Shown: positions 33,901 to 42,000 of the stretch, piece by piece
Position numbering within the stretch: position 1 is the first letter of the stretch
How the letters are laid out: every line of letters starts with the position of its first letter
Source: Nitrospinota bacterium
GTDB lineage: Bacteria; Nitrospinota; Nitrospinia; Nitrospinales; Nitrospinaceae
Assembly (NCBI GenBank): GCA_029879645.1
Contig: JAOUPX010000012.1
Coordinates: forward strand, 1-45,463
Reading direction: 5' to 3'
Length of the DNA stretch: 45,463 nucleotides
Translations under genes and position numbers: made by a program
The notes under the pieces: model-generated
Databases searched by the model: none
What the model was told of the DNA's origin: nothing
Seen by the model: the letters and a program-made list of their open reading frames with translations, nothing else

Positions 33901-35103
33901 ATGGCCCATTTGAAAACCCCCATTTCCGGTGATCTCTGGCTGGAGAACCGTCAGCGCGCCATTGCCCTGTTTCGCAGTAAACGCACCTTTCTGTTTAGCG
34001 CTTATCCAGATGCGGACGCATTAGGTACCATGCTGGCGCTGGCATTATATCTCAAACAGCTGGGCAAAACGGCTTCCCTGTTTTTCCCGAGTCCGGTGAA
34101 ACAAAATCTTCAGTTCATGAAGGACATCATCGAATTCAACGATATCCCTATTATTAAAGATGAAAAAGAGCTGAAGGCCCTGCAAAACGAAGTGGATACT
34201 GTGGTGTTTTGCGATACCGCAAATGCGGGGCTGGTTCCATTCGCCACCACGTTTCAACAGTGTTATCTGGACAGGGGGATTGCCGTGGTCGAAATCGATC
34301 ATCACTTTGGAACCGACAGCGCCGCCATTGCAGAAGAAGGGATTCATCTGTTTCGCACGGCCAATGCCAGTACCGAAATTGCCGCCGAGCTTTTGCAGGA
34401 TTTGCACCGGCATTATCCGTCTCTGCCGGCTCCCTTTTCGCAACGCAATATCGTGATCAGTTTGTTGATGGGTCTTTTAACCGATACCTTCGGAGGCCGC
34501 GCCGTGCCCCTGCGCCAGGATTACGATTACTGGCACCAGTTGCTGGGTGAGCATCTGAAAGTGGAGACTCAATCCGATAGCGGAGATTTCCGCAGGAATG
34601 ATGGGATGATTCAATTCGTGCGGCCGCAGGAGATTCTGGCGCATCTCAATCGTCTCAGTCCGGAGCTGGAGCGAAACGTCGAAATGCTGAAAAAGAAGAT
34701 CATCCGGCATGAGGATGTGGGTGAACTCGATCTCCTGGATTCTTCATTGAAGCAATTATCCAGGGATCCGGTAGAAAAAGGGAACGGCGATTTTTTTCAA
34801 TTATGGAACGCCATGGCCAATGTCGTTCCGCAGGCCGGGGGCAAGGTGGGTTTGTTTTATTTCAACGGCAAGAATGCCGAGGGTAAAGATTGTTTATTTC
34901 TGAAAATCAGGAGAGCCTTTGATTTTAACCGGTTTGATTTGAGGGAATCGGAAACCGCACTCAAAAAAACCTTCGGACAACAATATCTGGGCGGCGGCGG
35001 GCATGCCGGAGCGGTTTCTTTTCGCATTCAACCGATGGGGGAGCCGGAGTTTCACTTAAAAGTTTCCGGGATTGTCGACTTTCTGCAAAACCAGGTCAGG
35101 TGA
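33901..35103 (+). CDS. DHH/DHHA1 phosphoesterase, NrnA-like
   Basis: 400 residues. The DHH motifs are in order: SAYPDADALG (33-42), VVFCDTAN (D105), EIDHHFGT (DHH at 133-135) and MGLLTDTFGG. The DHHA1 end has GGGGHAGAVSFRI. This is the layout of NrnA/RecJ-like enzymes that degrade short oligonucleotides, pAp or cyclic dinucleotide products. In motif I the His of the usual HxxPDxDA is Ser33. The 99-bp leader has no obvious Shine-Dalgarno. Possible roles are nanoRNase or c-di-AMP/pGpG degradation; the sequence does not choose. Confidence 0.85.
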   Translation: MAHLKTPISGDLWLENRQRAIALFRSKRTFLFSAYPDADALGTMLALALYLKQLGKTASLFFPSPVKQNLQFMKDIIEFNDIPIIKDEKELKALQNEVDTVVFCDTANAGLVPFATTFQQCYLDRGIAVVEIDHHFGTDSAAIAEEGIHLFRTANASTEIAAELLQDLHRHYPSLPAPFSQRNIVISLLMGLLTDTFGGRAVPLRQDYDYWHQLLGEHLKVETQSDSGDFRRNDGMIQFVRPQEILAHLNRLSPELERNVEMLKKKIIRHEDVGELDLLDSSLKQLSRDPVEKGNGDFFQLWNAMANVVPQAGGKVGLFYFNGKNAEGKDCLFLKIRRAFDFNRFDLRESETALKKTFGQQYLGGGGHAGAVSFRIQPMGEPEFHLKVSGIVDFLQNQVR

Positions 35104-35225
35104 GTTCCGATTAGAGAGATTATCTGGTATCCCAATATTGGGTTGAAAGTAACCATCTGTATCCTTACCCTTAAAATATAATATGTTAAGGCTCATATTT
35201 TTTAAAAATCGAATTTCCGAATTAA

Positions 35226-36413
35226 ATGGATAAAATCATGCCACCTGAAAACCGCGGCGCTAAAAATATTTTGGTGATCAAAATGGGTGCCGTTGGGGAC
35301 TTGATCATGGCCTCGGCTTTTTTTGAAGAGGTACGCAAGAATTATCCGCAGGCCCGGATATCTCACCTGGTATCGAACCAGATTTATCATATCGTCAAAG
35401 ATAACCCCAATACGGACCGATGGATTCTTGCGGACAGCGATAAAATTTACAGGAGAGGCTGGATATCCCGATTTAAAGAGGCTTTCCGCCTGATGCGTTT
35501 ATTAAGGAAAGAGCGGTTCGACATGGTTTTCGTCCTGCACTGGGCCTGGCCGTTTTATGTGCTGGCGTGGTTGTGCGGGATTCCGGTGCGAGTGGGTTTC
35601 CACCGGAAATGGGAAGGCCTGTTTATGACGCACCGGGTGCGGCCTCATATCGACCAGAATAACCGGGAAGCGTATCTGAATTTAATCAGAGTGCTGGGCA
35701 AACCGGCGCGTTACCGGAAAAGCCAGTATCACCTTTCGGAAAAAGAGGATCAATTTTTAGAGAAGTTTGTTCAGGACCACGAAATTGGAAGAAAAGAACA
35801 ATTGATCGCGCTGGCTCCCGGCGGCGGCCGGAACATCAAGCAAACCATGCTGACCCGCCTGTGGCCGTTGGACCGTTATGTCGAGCTTCTTGGAAATATC
35901 CTTGCGTCGGGACCCTATCGCATTGTTGTGGTCGCGGGGCCGGAGGACGGCCCTGTCATCGAACCCATTCTGGAGCGTTTCCCGCAGTGCATTGATACGC
36001 GTTCCCTGAGTTTTGGGGAAAAGGCCTCGATTCTCCGCCGATGCCGTCTTTTGGTCGGTAATGACAGCTCACCCATCCATATGGCATCCGCGATGGGCAT
36101 TCCCACGTATTCGCTATGGGGTCCGACCAATCCCAAACGATATGGCGACCCCATGCCGCACCACACGATGTTTTTTAACAAAATTGAGTGTTCTCCCTGC
36201 TATGCATACGGAGAATTTCCAGACTGCCATGACAATAAGTGCCTGCAGGCCATTTCGGTGGCAGAGGTCTGGGAAACCCTGCGGGCCGCGTTAAAGCCGG
36301 CTGTCAGCCAGCCCGTGTTTATTAAAAATTCCGAACCAGCGATAGAGTTTCCTGCAAGGATCGTTGCCGTGCCGCCAGCCTCTCCCGGGAACCCCATCCC
36401 ACCCACTTCCTGA
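35226..36413 (+). CDS. GT9 glycosyltransferase, heptosyltransferase/ADP-heptose:LPS type
   Basis: 395 residues. The N-terminal NILVIKMGAVGDLIMASAFF is the classic GT9 start. In the C-terminal domain, RRCRLLVGNDSSPIHMASAMGIPTYSLWG carries the ADP-heptose-binding motif (NDSSPIHMASA), followed by CSPCY and CL cysteines typical of WaaF/WaaC relatives. It should add a heptose or related sugar to the LPS core. The last about 50 residues are low in conservation and overlap a convergent gene. ATG at 35226, with an in-frame ATG at 35238 as alternative. Confidence 0.87.
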   Translation: MDKIMPPENRGAKNILVIKMGAVGDLIMASAFFEEVRKNYPQARISHLVSNQIYHIVKDNPNTDRWILADSDKIYRRGWISRFKEAFRLMRLLRKERFDMVFVLHWAWPFYVLAWLCGIPVRVGFHRKWEGLFMTHRVRPHIDQNNREAYLNLIRVLGKPARYRKSQYHLSEKEDQFLEKFVQDHEIGRKEQLIALAPGGGRNIKQTMLTRLWPLDRYVELLGNILASGPYRIVVVAGPEDGPVIEPILERFPQCIDTRSLSFGEKASILRRCRLLVGNDSSPIHMASAMGIPTYSLWGPTNPKRYGDPMPHHTMFFNKIECSPCYAYGEFPDCHDNKCLQAISVAEVWETLRAALKPAVSQPVFIKNSEPAIEFPARIVAVPPASPGNPIPPTS

Positions 36414-37269
36414 CCGTAATCAGCGCCAGATTTTTCCTGAGTTTTAAAGCCAGATAGATTTTCAGTATTTTGAGACGGCCCGGCCCCAGATGTTTTTTAA
36501 AATAATTCAACTGGCTTATCCTGTGCTCCAGCTCGCTTCGATCCGGATTGGATCGAACGCTTCCACTGCCGAAGTGGATGATTTCGGTATCTGGTGTATA
36601 TACCACTTTCCATCCCAATTGCCGGAGGCGGAGGCTCAGGTCGGCGTCTTCCAGATACAGGAAGAACCTTTCGTCCATCAATTCCGCGTCGAAAATCGCC
36701 TGACGGACGGCCACCATACTTGCCCCTTTGACCCAGTCGACTTCCCGATAACGGGCATGCATGGAGCGCACCAGCCAGCCGGCGGGGGGGAATCGGTAAT
36801 TCTCCCACAGGTTAAAGAAAAGTTTGCGGACCGCTTCATTGAACAGGCTGATCTCAAAACCGAATGATAGCTGGATGCTTTGATCCGCATTCAAAAGCCG
36901 GCACCCCATCAGCCCGATCCTGGGGGACCGTTTCATTTCCCTCAGCAGGATGGAGGGAGTTTGCGGCGGGACCATGGTATCGGGATTCAACAGCCAGAGG
37001 TATTGACCGCGGGAAATGGCAATCGCCTGGTTATTGCCGCGGGCATAACCCAGGTTTTCCTGATTGACTATCAGCCGAATATTCGAAAATTCGTTGCGGA
37101 TGATCTCCTGTGTCCCATCCTGGGAAGCGTTATCGACGACAATCAGTTCGTGGTCGATTTTTTCAACCGCCCGCTGGACCGATTGCAGGCAGTTGCGCAC
37201 GTAATCGGAGGAGTTGCACGTCACTATGATCACGGACAATTCAACCGGAGACGTTGTGAGGTCGGTCAT
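36322..37269 (-). CDS. GT2 family glycosyltransferase (rhamnosyltransferase-like)
   Basis: 315 residues. GT2 signatures: LSVIIVTCNSSDYVRNCLQS with VDNASQDGTQ, the LNPDTMVPP metal motif and the FLYLEDADLSLR segment. The protein resembles WbbL/rhamnosyltransferase proteins of core and O-antigen synthesis. A longer frame to 37329 exists. The ATG at 37267-37269 is chosen because it overlaps the upstream oppA-like stop (ATGA) and has an AAGGA Shine-Dalgarno. Its 3' end overlaps that of the GT9 gene on the other strand by 92 bp. Confidence 0.87.
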   Translation of the reverse strand: MTDLTTSPVELSVIIVTCNSSDYVRNCLQSVQRAVEKIDHELIVVDNASQDGTQEIIRNEFSNIRLIVNQENLGYARGNNQAIAISRGQYLWLLNPDTMVPPQTPSILLREMKRSPRIGLMGCRLLNADQSIQLSFGFEISLFNEAVRKLFFNLWENYRFPPAGWLVRSMHARYREVDWVKGASMVAVRQAIFDAELMDERFFLYLEDADLSLRLRQLGWKVVYTPDTEIIHFGSGSVRSNPDRSELEHRISQLNYFKKHLGPGRLKILKIYLALKLRKNLALITVRKWVGWGSRERLAARQRSLQETLSLVRNF

Positions 37270-38909
37270 GAATTTTTCCTTGCGGGGGATTTGTTCTTTG
37301 CCAGGCGGACTCGTTTCAAATACAGCCATTCCATGGCATTGAGTTCAAGGTTCTGCACGTAGGGTTTCACCAGAACGTTTTGGGCGGCCACGAACAGAGA
37401 GATGATCGCCGCGTCTTTCTCGGTCAATAATACCTGCGCTTCATTATAAATGGCCAAACGGGTTTCGGGATTTTTTTCCGCGGCGCCCCGGGCGATCAAT
37501 CGGTCATACCGTTCATTGGTCCATTGGAGGCGGTTGTTGCCGCTGGTGGAAATGAACAGGTTCATAAAATTATCAGGGTCCGGGAAATCCGCTCCCCATC
37601 CCAGCCGGAACACGGGTGGCGGGTCGATATCCAGTTTTTTCAGATACACCTTCCATTCCTGGTCCTCCAGGGTCACTGCAAGGCCCAGGTGTTTTTTCCA
37701 TTGTTCCTGCACGAACTGGGCGATGAGCCGGTGCGTCGGGTCTGTGTTATAGGCGATGCTGAAAGCGGGAAAGGGTTTGGCGGCAGTGAACCCGGCTTCT
37801 GCCAGCAGGGCGCGGGCTTTTTCCGGGTCGAATCGGGGTCCGATGTCCGGGTTGTACCCGAACATGCCTTTGGGTATCCACGAGGCAGTGGGCAGTTGGC
37901 CGCCTTTCAAAATGACGGGAATCTGTGACCGGTCAATGGCCTGGGAAAGCGCTCGCCGTACTTTGGCATCGTCGAACGGGGGTTTGGTGACGTTGAAGCC
38001 GTAGTAATAGCCTCTCAACAGGGGAAGATTATGATACTCGGCGTGGTTCTGATAATGCGGGATTGCCACGGGCGGCAGTTCAGCCATATCCAGCCCGCCG
38101 GTTTCGTACAGGGTTAATTCTGTATTGGGGTTACGGACCACGTACAGGATTACCCGGTTGAGAGCCGGTTGTGCCGCATAATAATTCGGATTCGAGTTCA
38201 GGACCAGTTTGTATTCGTGGAACCACTGGTCGAGGGTGAAGGGACCGTTGGTGACGATGTTTTTGGGATCGGTCCAGCGATCACCATATTGTTCGATTAC
38301 ATCCTGGCGCTGGGGAAAGGTGACCATGAAGGTGGTGAGGCTGGGAAAATAAATCACCGGCCGTTTCAACCGCACCTGCAGAACCGTTGGCGAAAGAGCC
38401 TTCACGCCCACCTGCCCGGGGTCTTTTAGTTTGCCCGAGTTGTATTCGGCGGCATTTTCGATATCGAACAGAAAGTAGGCGTATTGGGCGGCCGTTTCCG
38501 GGTTGAGCAGACGTTTCCAGGAATACTCGAATTGCTGGGCGGTAACCGCCTGGCCGTCGGTCCACTTCACGTCGTCGCGCAGGTAAAAGGTAATCACGCG
38601 TCCCTCTTCGGAGAACTCCCAACGCTCGGCGATGGCGGGGACAGGCTCCAAACGGTCGTTGTACTGGGTCAACCCTTCCATGATGTTGGTCAGCACGTTG
38701 AAGGAGACGCCATCGGTGGCCAGGGACCAGTCCAGGGTGGGCGGTTCGGTGCTCACCGCCAGGCGCAGGGTTTTTTCCACCACCGGGGCGGGTTCCTGGG
38801 AGCAGGCCGCCAGTAGCAGCTGGCACGCCAGGGCCAGGGCGCCTGCTGTCAGGTGATAAAGGGGTCTGCCGATATTTAGCCGGGTCATCATGGAGCCCAA
38901 GGATATCAT
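37266..38909 (-). CDS. Peptide-type ABC transporter substrate-binding lipoprotein, OppA family
   Basis: 547 residues. Signal peptide with lipobox LAAC (Cys36 from this start), then the SBP family 5 pattern: LRLAVSTEPPTLDWSLATDG, VNIMEGL-like LTNIMEGLTQYND and AIAERWEFSEEGRVITFYLRDDV. It binds oligopeptides or similar ligands in the periplasm. No permease or ATPase gene lies nearby, so the transporter partners must be elsewhere. Three in-frame ATGs (residues 1, 7, 8) have weak Shine-Dalgarno sites; the first is kept. It is coupled by ATGA to the GT2 gene. Confidence 0.88.
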   Translation of the reverse strand: MISLGSMMTRLNIGRPLYHLTAGALALACQLLLAACSQEPAPVVEKTLRLAVSTEPPTLDWSLATDGVSFNVLTNIMEGLTQYNDRLEPVPAIAERWEFSEEGRVITFYLRDDVKWTDGQAVTAQQFEYSWKRLLNPETAAQYAYFLFDIENAAEYNSGKLKDPGQVGVKALSPTVLQVRLKRPVIYFPSLTTFMVTFPQRQDVIEQYGDRWTDPKNIVTNGPFTLDQWFHEYKLVLNSNPNYYAAQPALNRVILYVVRNPNTELTLYETGGLDMAELPPVAIPHYQNHAEYHNLPLLRGYYYGFNVTKPPFDDAKVRRALSQAIDRSQIPVILKGGQLPTASWIPKGMFGYNPDIGPRFDPEKARALLAEAGFTAAKPFPAFSIAYNTDPTHRLIAQFVQEQWKKHLGLAVTLEDQEWKVYLKKLDIDPPPVFRLGWGADFPDPDNFMNLFISTSGNNRLQWTNERYDRLIARGAAEKNPETRLAIYNEAQVLLTEKDAAIISLFVAAQNVLVKPYVQNLELNAMEWLYLKRVRLAKNKSPARKNS

Positions 38910-39011
38910 TGACTTGCGCGGGTCCCAACCGGGATTTAAAATATCGATTTAATTCCTTTACTTTTTCATGGGACTCGATAAAATCAACGTTTTCCCAAAC
39001 TTCGAGCGATT

Positions 39012-39692
39012 ATGGCACCCAAAGTAAATTTTGAGGACATGACCTGGCTTCGCCGCTGGATCAAAAAGGGTCTGAGCAAGGACAAAAAGACCCTTGATTT
39101 GTCCAACCGTCGGTTCAATCTGCAAATAGCGATTGAAGTGGCCGAGGGCCTGGCGGTTCCGGGTATCGAGACTCTCTATATGCACGGGTGCTGGCTGAAA
39201 GATTCATATATGGAGGAGCTGGCCGAATCGGACCTGTTCGCTCCGGTGAAAGAGCTCTGGATGTACGAAAACAGTCTCGGCAGTGAAGGCGTCCGTTATA
39301 TTGCCGAATCGGAAAAGTTTGAGAATCTGCACTACCTGAGCCTTTATTCGAACAAAATCGGTTCGGAGGGTGCGGTGGCCCTGGCGGAATCGCCTCATCT
39401 GTCTCGGCTGGAAACGTTGGACTTGTCATTCAACAGAGTGGGTGATGAAGGTGCGGTGGCTCTGGCGCAATCCAAGCATTTAAACCGGCTCAAGGTTCTG
39501 CATTTGGACGCCAACGGCATCGGCACGGCGGGTATGGCGGCTCTGGCGGAATGTTCCGGCCTGCGCAGTCTCACGACCCTGAATCTGACTTATAACCGGA
39601 TGGAGCCCGAAGGACTGGAATTAATGGCGGCCTCTCCGCGTCTAAAACAATTGGAAACATTTAAATCGGACCTGCCCCCGGAAGATGACTGA
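39012..39692 (+). CDS. Leucine-rich-repeat protein, RNI type, short member
   Basis: 226 residues, cytoplasmic (no signal peptide). After about 40 leading residues there are about six repeats of 27 residues with the pattern LxxLxLxxNxIGxEGAxALAxS, for example ETLDLSFNRVGDEGAVALAQ and YLSLYSNKIGSEGAVALAES. This is ribonuclease-inhibitor-like, a fold used for protein binding. It ends eight bases inside the next gene (overlap 39685-39692), which has the same repeat, so the two form an operon of paralogues. Partner unknown. Divergent from the OppA-like gene. Confidence 0.85.
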   Translation: MAPKVNFEDMTWLRRWIKKGLSKDKKTLDLSNRRFNLQIAIEVAEGLAVPGIETLYMHGCWLKDSYMEELAESDLFAPVKELWMYENSLGSEGVRYIAESEKFENLHYLSLYSNKIGSEGAVALAESPHLSRLETLDLSFNRVGDEGAVALAQSKHLNRLKVLHLDANGIGTAGMAALAECSGLRSLTTLNLTYNRMEPEGLELMAASPRLKQLETFKSDLPPEDD

Positions 39693-41181
39693 TATCAGTA
39701 CCTCACAATCCCAGAACAGAGATCAACGCATCCTCGATGCCATTCAGGAAAAGCTCGGTTGGCAGTCCCCCAGCCTGGATTTGAGCTATGAACGGCTGGG
39801 AGATGCCGGAGTGACGTTTCTGACGCGGAAGAGTGATTTATCTCATGTGCGGGTTTTGAACCTGAGCTGGAATGAAATTACCGATGCCGGCGTACGGGCT
39901 CTGGCGGCCTGCCCGAGTCTCAAGAACCTGACGCACCTGCATCTGGACTCCAATAAAATCAGCGATGCCGGGGTACAGGCTCTGGCAGATTCGGCTCACC
40001 TCGGCCGGGTCAAGCTGATCAATCTGACCAATAATCAAATCGGAGATGCCGGAGCGCTGGCATTGATCAAATCCCCCAGACTGGCGCAACTCGAATTTCT
40101 GGAGTTGGAACTCAACCGGGTAGGAGAAACCCGTTTGAGCCGTTTTCCGGATGGAGCGGCCAATTCTTCGTTGAGATGGCTTAATCTGAGGAGCAATCGA
40201 ATCGGCAGCGGAACACTGGAAGACTGGGTGCAGACCGGAGCCTTCGCCCCGCTGACGCATTTGAATCTGGGGTGGAACCGGATTGATGATGTGGGGGCGA
40301 AATTGCTGGCCCATTCACCAACCATCGCCCGGCTTGAAACGTTGTTGCTGAATTCAAACTACGTTACGGACAAGGGCGCGAACGCACTGGCGCAATCCAG
40401 GCATCTCGCTCAAATCCGGGAATTGTTCATGCATGACAACGATTTCGACCAAAATGGGAAAGAGGCGCTCAATAATCTTCATATCCGGCAATTGCTGAAA
40501 AAATATTTGTCGGGAAACAACTTGAGCATTAATGGCAAGCGGTTGAACAACAGCGGCCTGAAAGCGTTGGCGCAGTGCCCGGAATTGGCCAAAGTGGAAT
40601 CGCTTTCCCTGCGCAACAACCATTTCGATCATCTGGGGTTGATAGCTCTCGCCCAATCTCCGCATTTGAAAAATCTAAAAGCGCTGAATGTGATGGATAA
40701 CCCGATTGGTAATAAGGGAATGGTGGGGCTGATGGAATCCGCCTCGTTTGAAGGGTTGCGGCGTTTGAACCTGGAGAGGACCCAGCTAACATCTTCAGGC
40801 ATTCTGGCTCTTGCGGTTTCAAAAAAAATCTCCGGCCTGGAAGAGCTGAATGTGAGCCACAATGATATCGGCGACCGCGGAGCCCATATGCTCGCCGCTT
40901 CAGAAAATTTTGCGAACCTGCAGCGTTTGTTGATGTGGAACACTCATATAGGCGATGCCGGTTTGCAGGCGCTGGCCCAATCTCCCCATCTGACGCAGGT
41001 CGATGAGTTGCGTGTCAGCAACAACCATATCGGTCCCAAAGGCATTCAGGCGCTGGCCGCGTCGGATAACTTTACCCGCATGAAAAAACTGGATCTTCGG
41101 AATAACCGATTCAGTATAAATACCTTCACACATTTCACCCAATCCCCTAAATTCCAGGGGCTCGAAGAATTCCGCTACTGA
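39685..41181 (+). CDS. Leucine-rich-repeat protein, RNI type, long member
   Basis: 498 residues built almost entirely of about 16 repeats of 27 residues (VLNLSWNEITDAGVRALAAC, HLHLDSNKISDAGVQALADS and so on). One break is seen near residues 255-290 (LLKKYLSGNNLSINGKRLNN), which may separate two solenoid halves. There is no signal peptide, so it is cytoplasmic and probably a protein-binding scaffold. Its ATG lies within the end of the upstream LRR gene (8 bp overlap), so the two products are probably made together. No effector or enzymatic domain is seen. Confidence 0.85.
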   Translation: MTDISTSQSQNRDQRILDAIQEKLGWQSPSLDLSYERLGDAGVTFLTRKSDLSHVRVLNLSWNEITDAGVRALAACPSLKNLTHLHLDSNKISDAGVQALADSAHLGRVKLINLTNNQIGDAGALALIKSPRLAQLEFLELELNRVGETRLSRFPDGAANSSLRWLNLRSNRIGSGTLEDWVQTGAFAPLTHLNLGWNRIDDVGAKLLAHSPTIARLETLLLNSNYVTDKGANALAQSRHLAQIRELFMHDNDFDQNGKEALNNLHIRQLLKKYLSGNNLSINGKRLNNSGLKALAQCPELAKVESLSLRNNHFDHLGLIALAQSPHLKNLKALNVMDNPIGNKGMVGLMESASFEGLRRLNLERTQLTSSGILALAVSKKISGLEELNVSHNDIGDRGAHMLAASENFANLQRLLMWNTHIGDAGLQALAQSPHLTQVDELRVSNNHIGPKGIQALAASDNFTRMKKLDLRNNRFSINTFTHFTQSPKFQGLEEFRY

Positions 41182-41222
41182 TTTTTTAGAAAAACTTTCC
41201 GGGCGGGAGTTTCCGCAGGGAC

Positions 41223-41795
41223 TCAACGGGGGTTACGGGACATCTCCATATCCTGCCGCATGAGAATTTTTTGTACGCGGGCCAATTCGGATGTGAACTT
41301 CTTGAACGTCTCTTTATGCTTTTCGTCTTTGCTTAAGTTGCTGATAAAGTCTTCCAGAGCTTTAAAGCTTTTGGTCGAAGAAAGCTCTTCCTTCAGCTGA
41401 GCGACTTTCTTTTCAAGTTGGGCGAATTCCGGATCTTTGCTCGACAGGTCTTCGGAAAACTCGGGAAACCAGTCCAGACTGGAAAAAGCCCCCAGCCCTT
41501 TATCACGGACGATTCTATCCGGATGTTTTTCGGACATGTACTGGAATTTTTTAGTATCGTACTCCATTTCCTTTAAATGCCACTCCAGGCTGTTGTCAGC
41601 CACGGGTTTCAGTTCCGGGCGGTCCTCCACAACGATATCGTACAGTTTCAGCATCCAGTCCTTTTTGACTTGGGATAAGGTATCCCAGGCGGGATCTCCG
41701 GTTTTTGGCAGTGTTTCTTCCGCCAACGCTAAACCGGCCTGAAATAGCAGAACGACAAGTATAATTCCAGATTTTTTCCAGAGTTTTTCAACCAT
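41223..41795 (-). CDS. Secreted helical protein of unknown function
   Basis: 190 residues. Signal peptide KKSGIILVVLLFQAGLALA with an ALA-E cleavage site near residue 25. The rest is charged, with Lys/Glu-rich heptad-like stretches (EFAQLEKKVAQLKEELSSTK) that could form coiled coils. No cysteines and no known domain. AAGGA Shine-Dalgarno before the ATG at 41793-41795. Convergent with the LRR genes (41 bp between stops). It is read away from the NuoF-like gene's terminator, so it is probably monocistronic. Confidence 0.7.
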   Translation of the reverse strand: MVEKLWKKSGIILVVLLFQAGLALAEETLPKTGDPAWDTLSQVKKDWMLKLYDIVVEDRPELKPVADNSLEWHLKEMEYDTKKFQYMSEKHPDRIVRDKGLGAFSSLDWFPEFSEDLSSKDPEFAQLEKKVAQLKEELSSTKSFKALEDFISNLSKDEKHKETFKKFTSELARVQKILMRQDMEMSRNPR

Positions 41796-41925
41796 CAGTG
41801 CATATCCTTGGGAAACGCGATTTAATAAAGATTTCGTTGTATATCTTAATTATAGCCTAGTCTGTAAAAGAGAAAATACGAAATCCAAAAAAATATTAGA
41901 GTTTGGTTGAAACCCTGCGAAAAAC

Positions 41926-41961
41926 AACAAAAAAAATCCCCGGACCACTGGGTCCGGGGAT
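41926..41961 (-). terminator. Rho-independent terminator of the NuoF-like gene
   Basis: A perfect 11-bp GC-rich stem (ATCCCCGGACC at 41936-41946, complement at 41951-41961) with loop CAGT on the minus strand is followed by a run of eight Ts and TTGTTG. It lies 40 bp after the stop of the iron-sulfur flavoprotein gene. Confidence 0.9.
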
Positions 41962-42000
41962 GGTGTTTGGTCGGAAAAAGCTAGGATTACTGCTTGAAAA

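Noticed and set aside
39012-41181. Tandem DNA repeat or CRISPR-like array
   Set aside because: The periodicity is at protein level (27-residue LRR units); nucleotide copies are diverged and there are no spacers.
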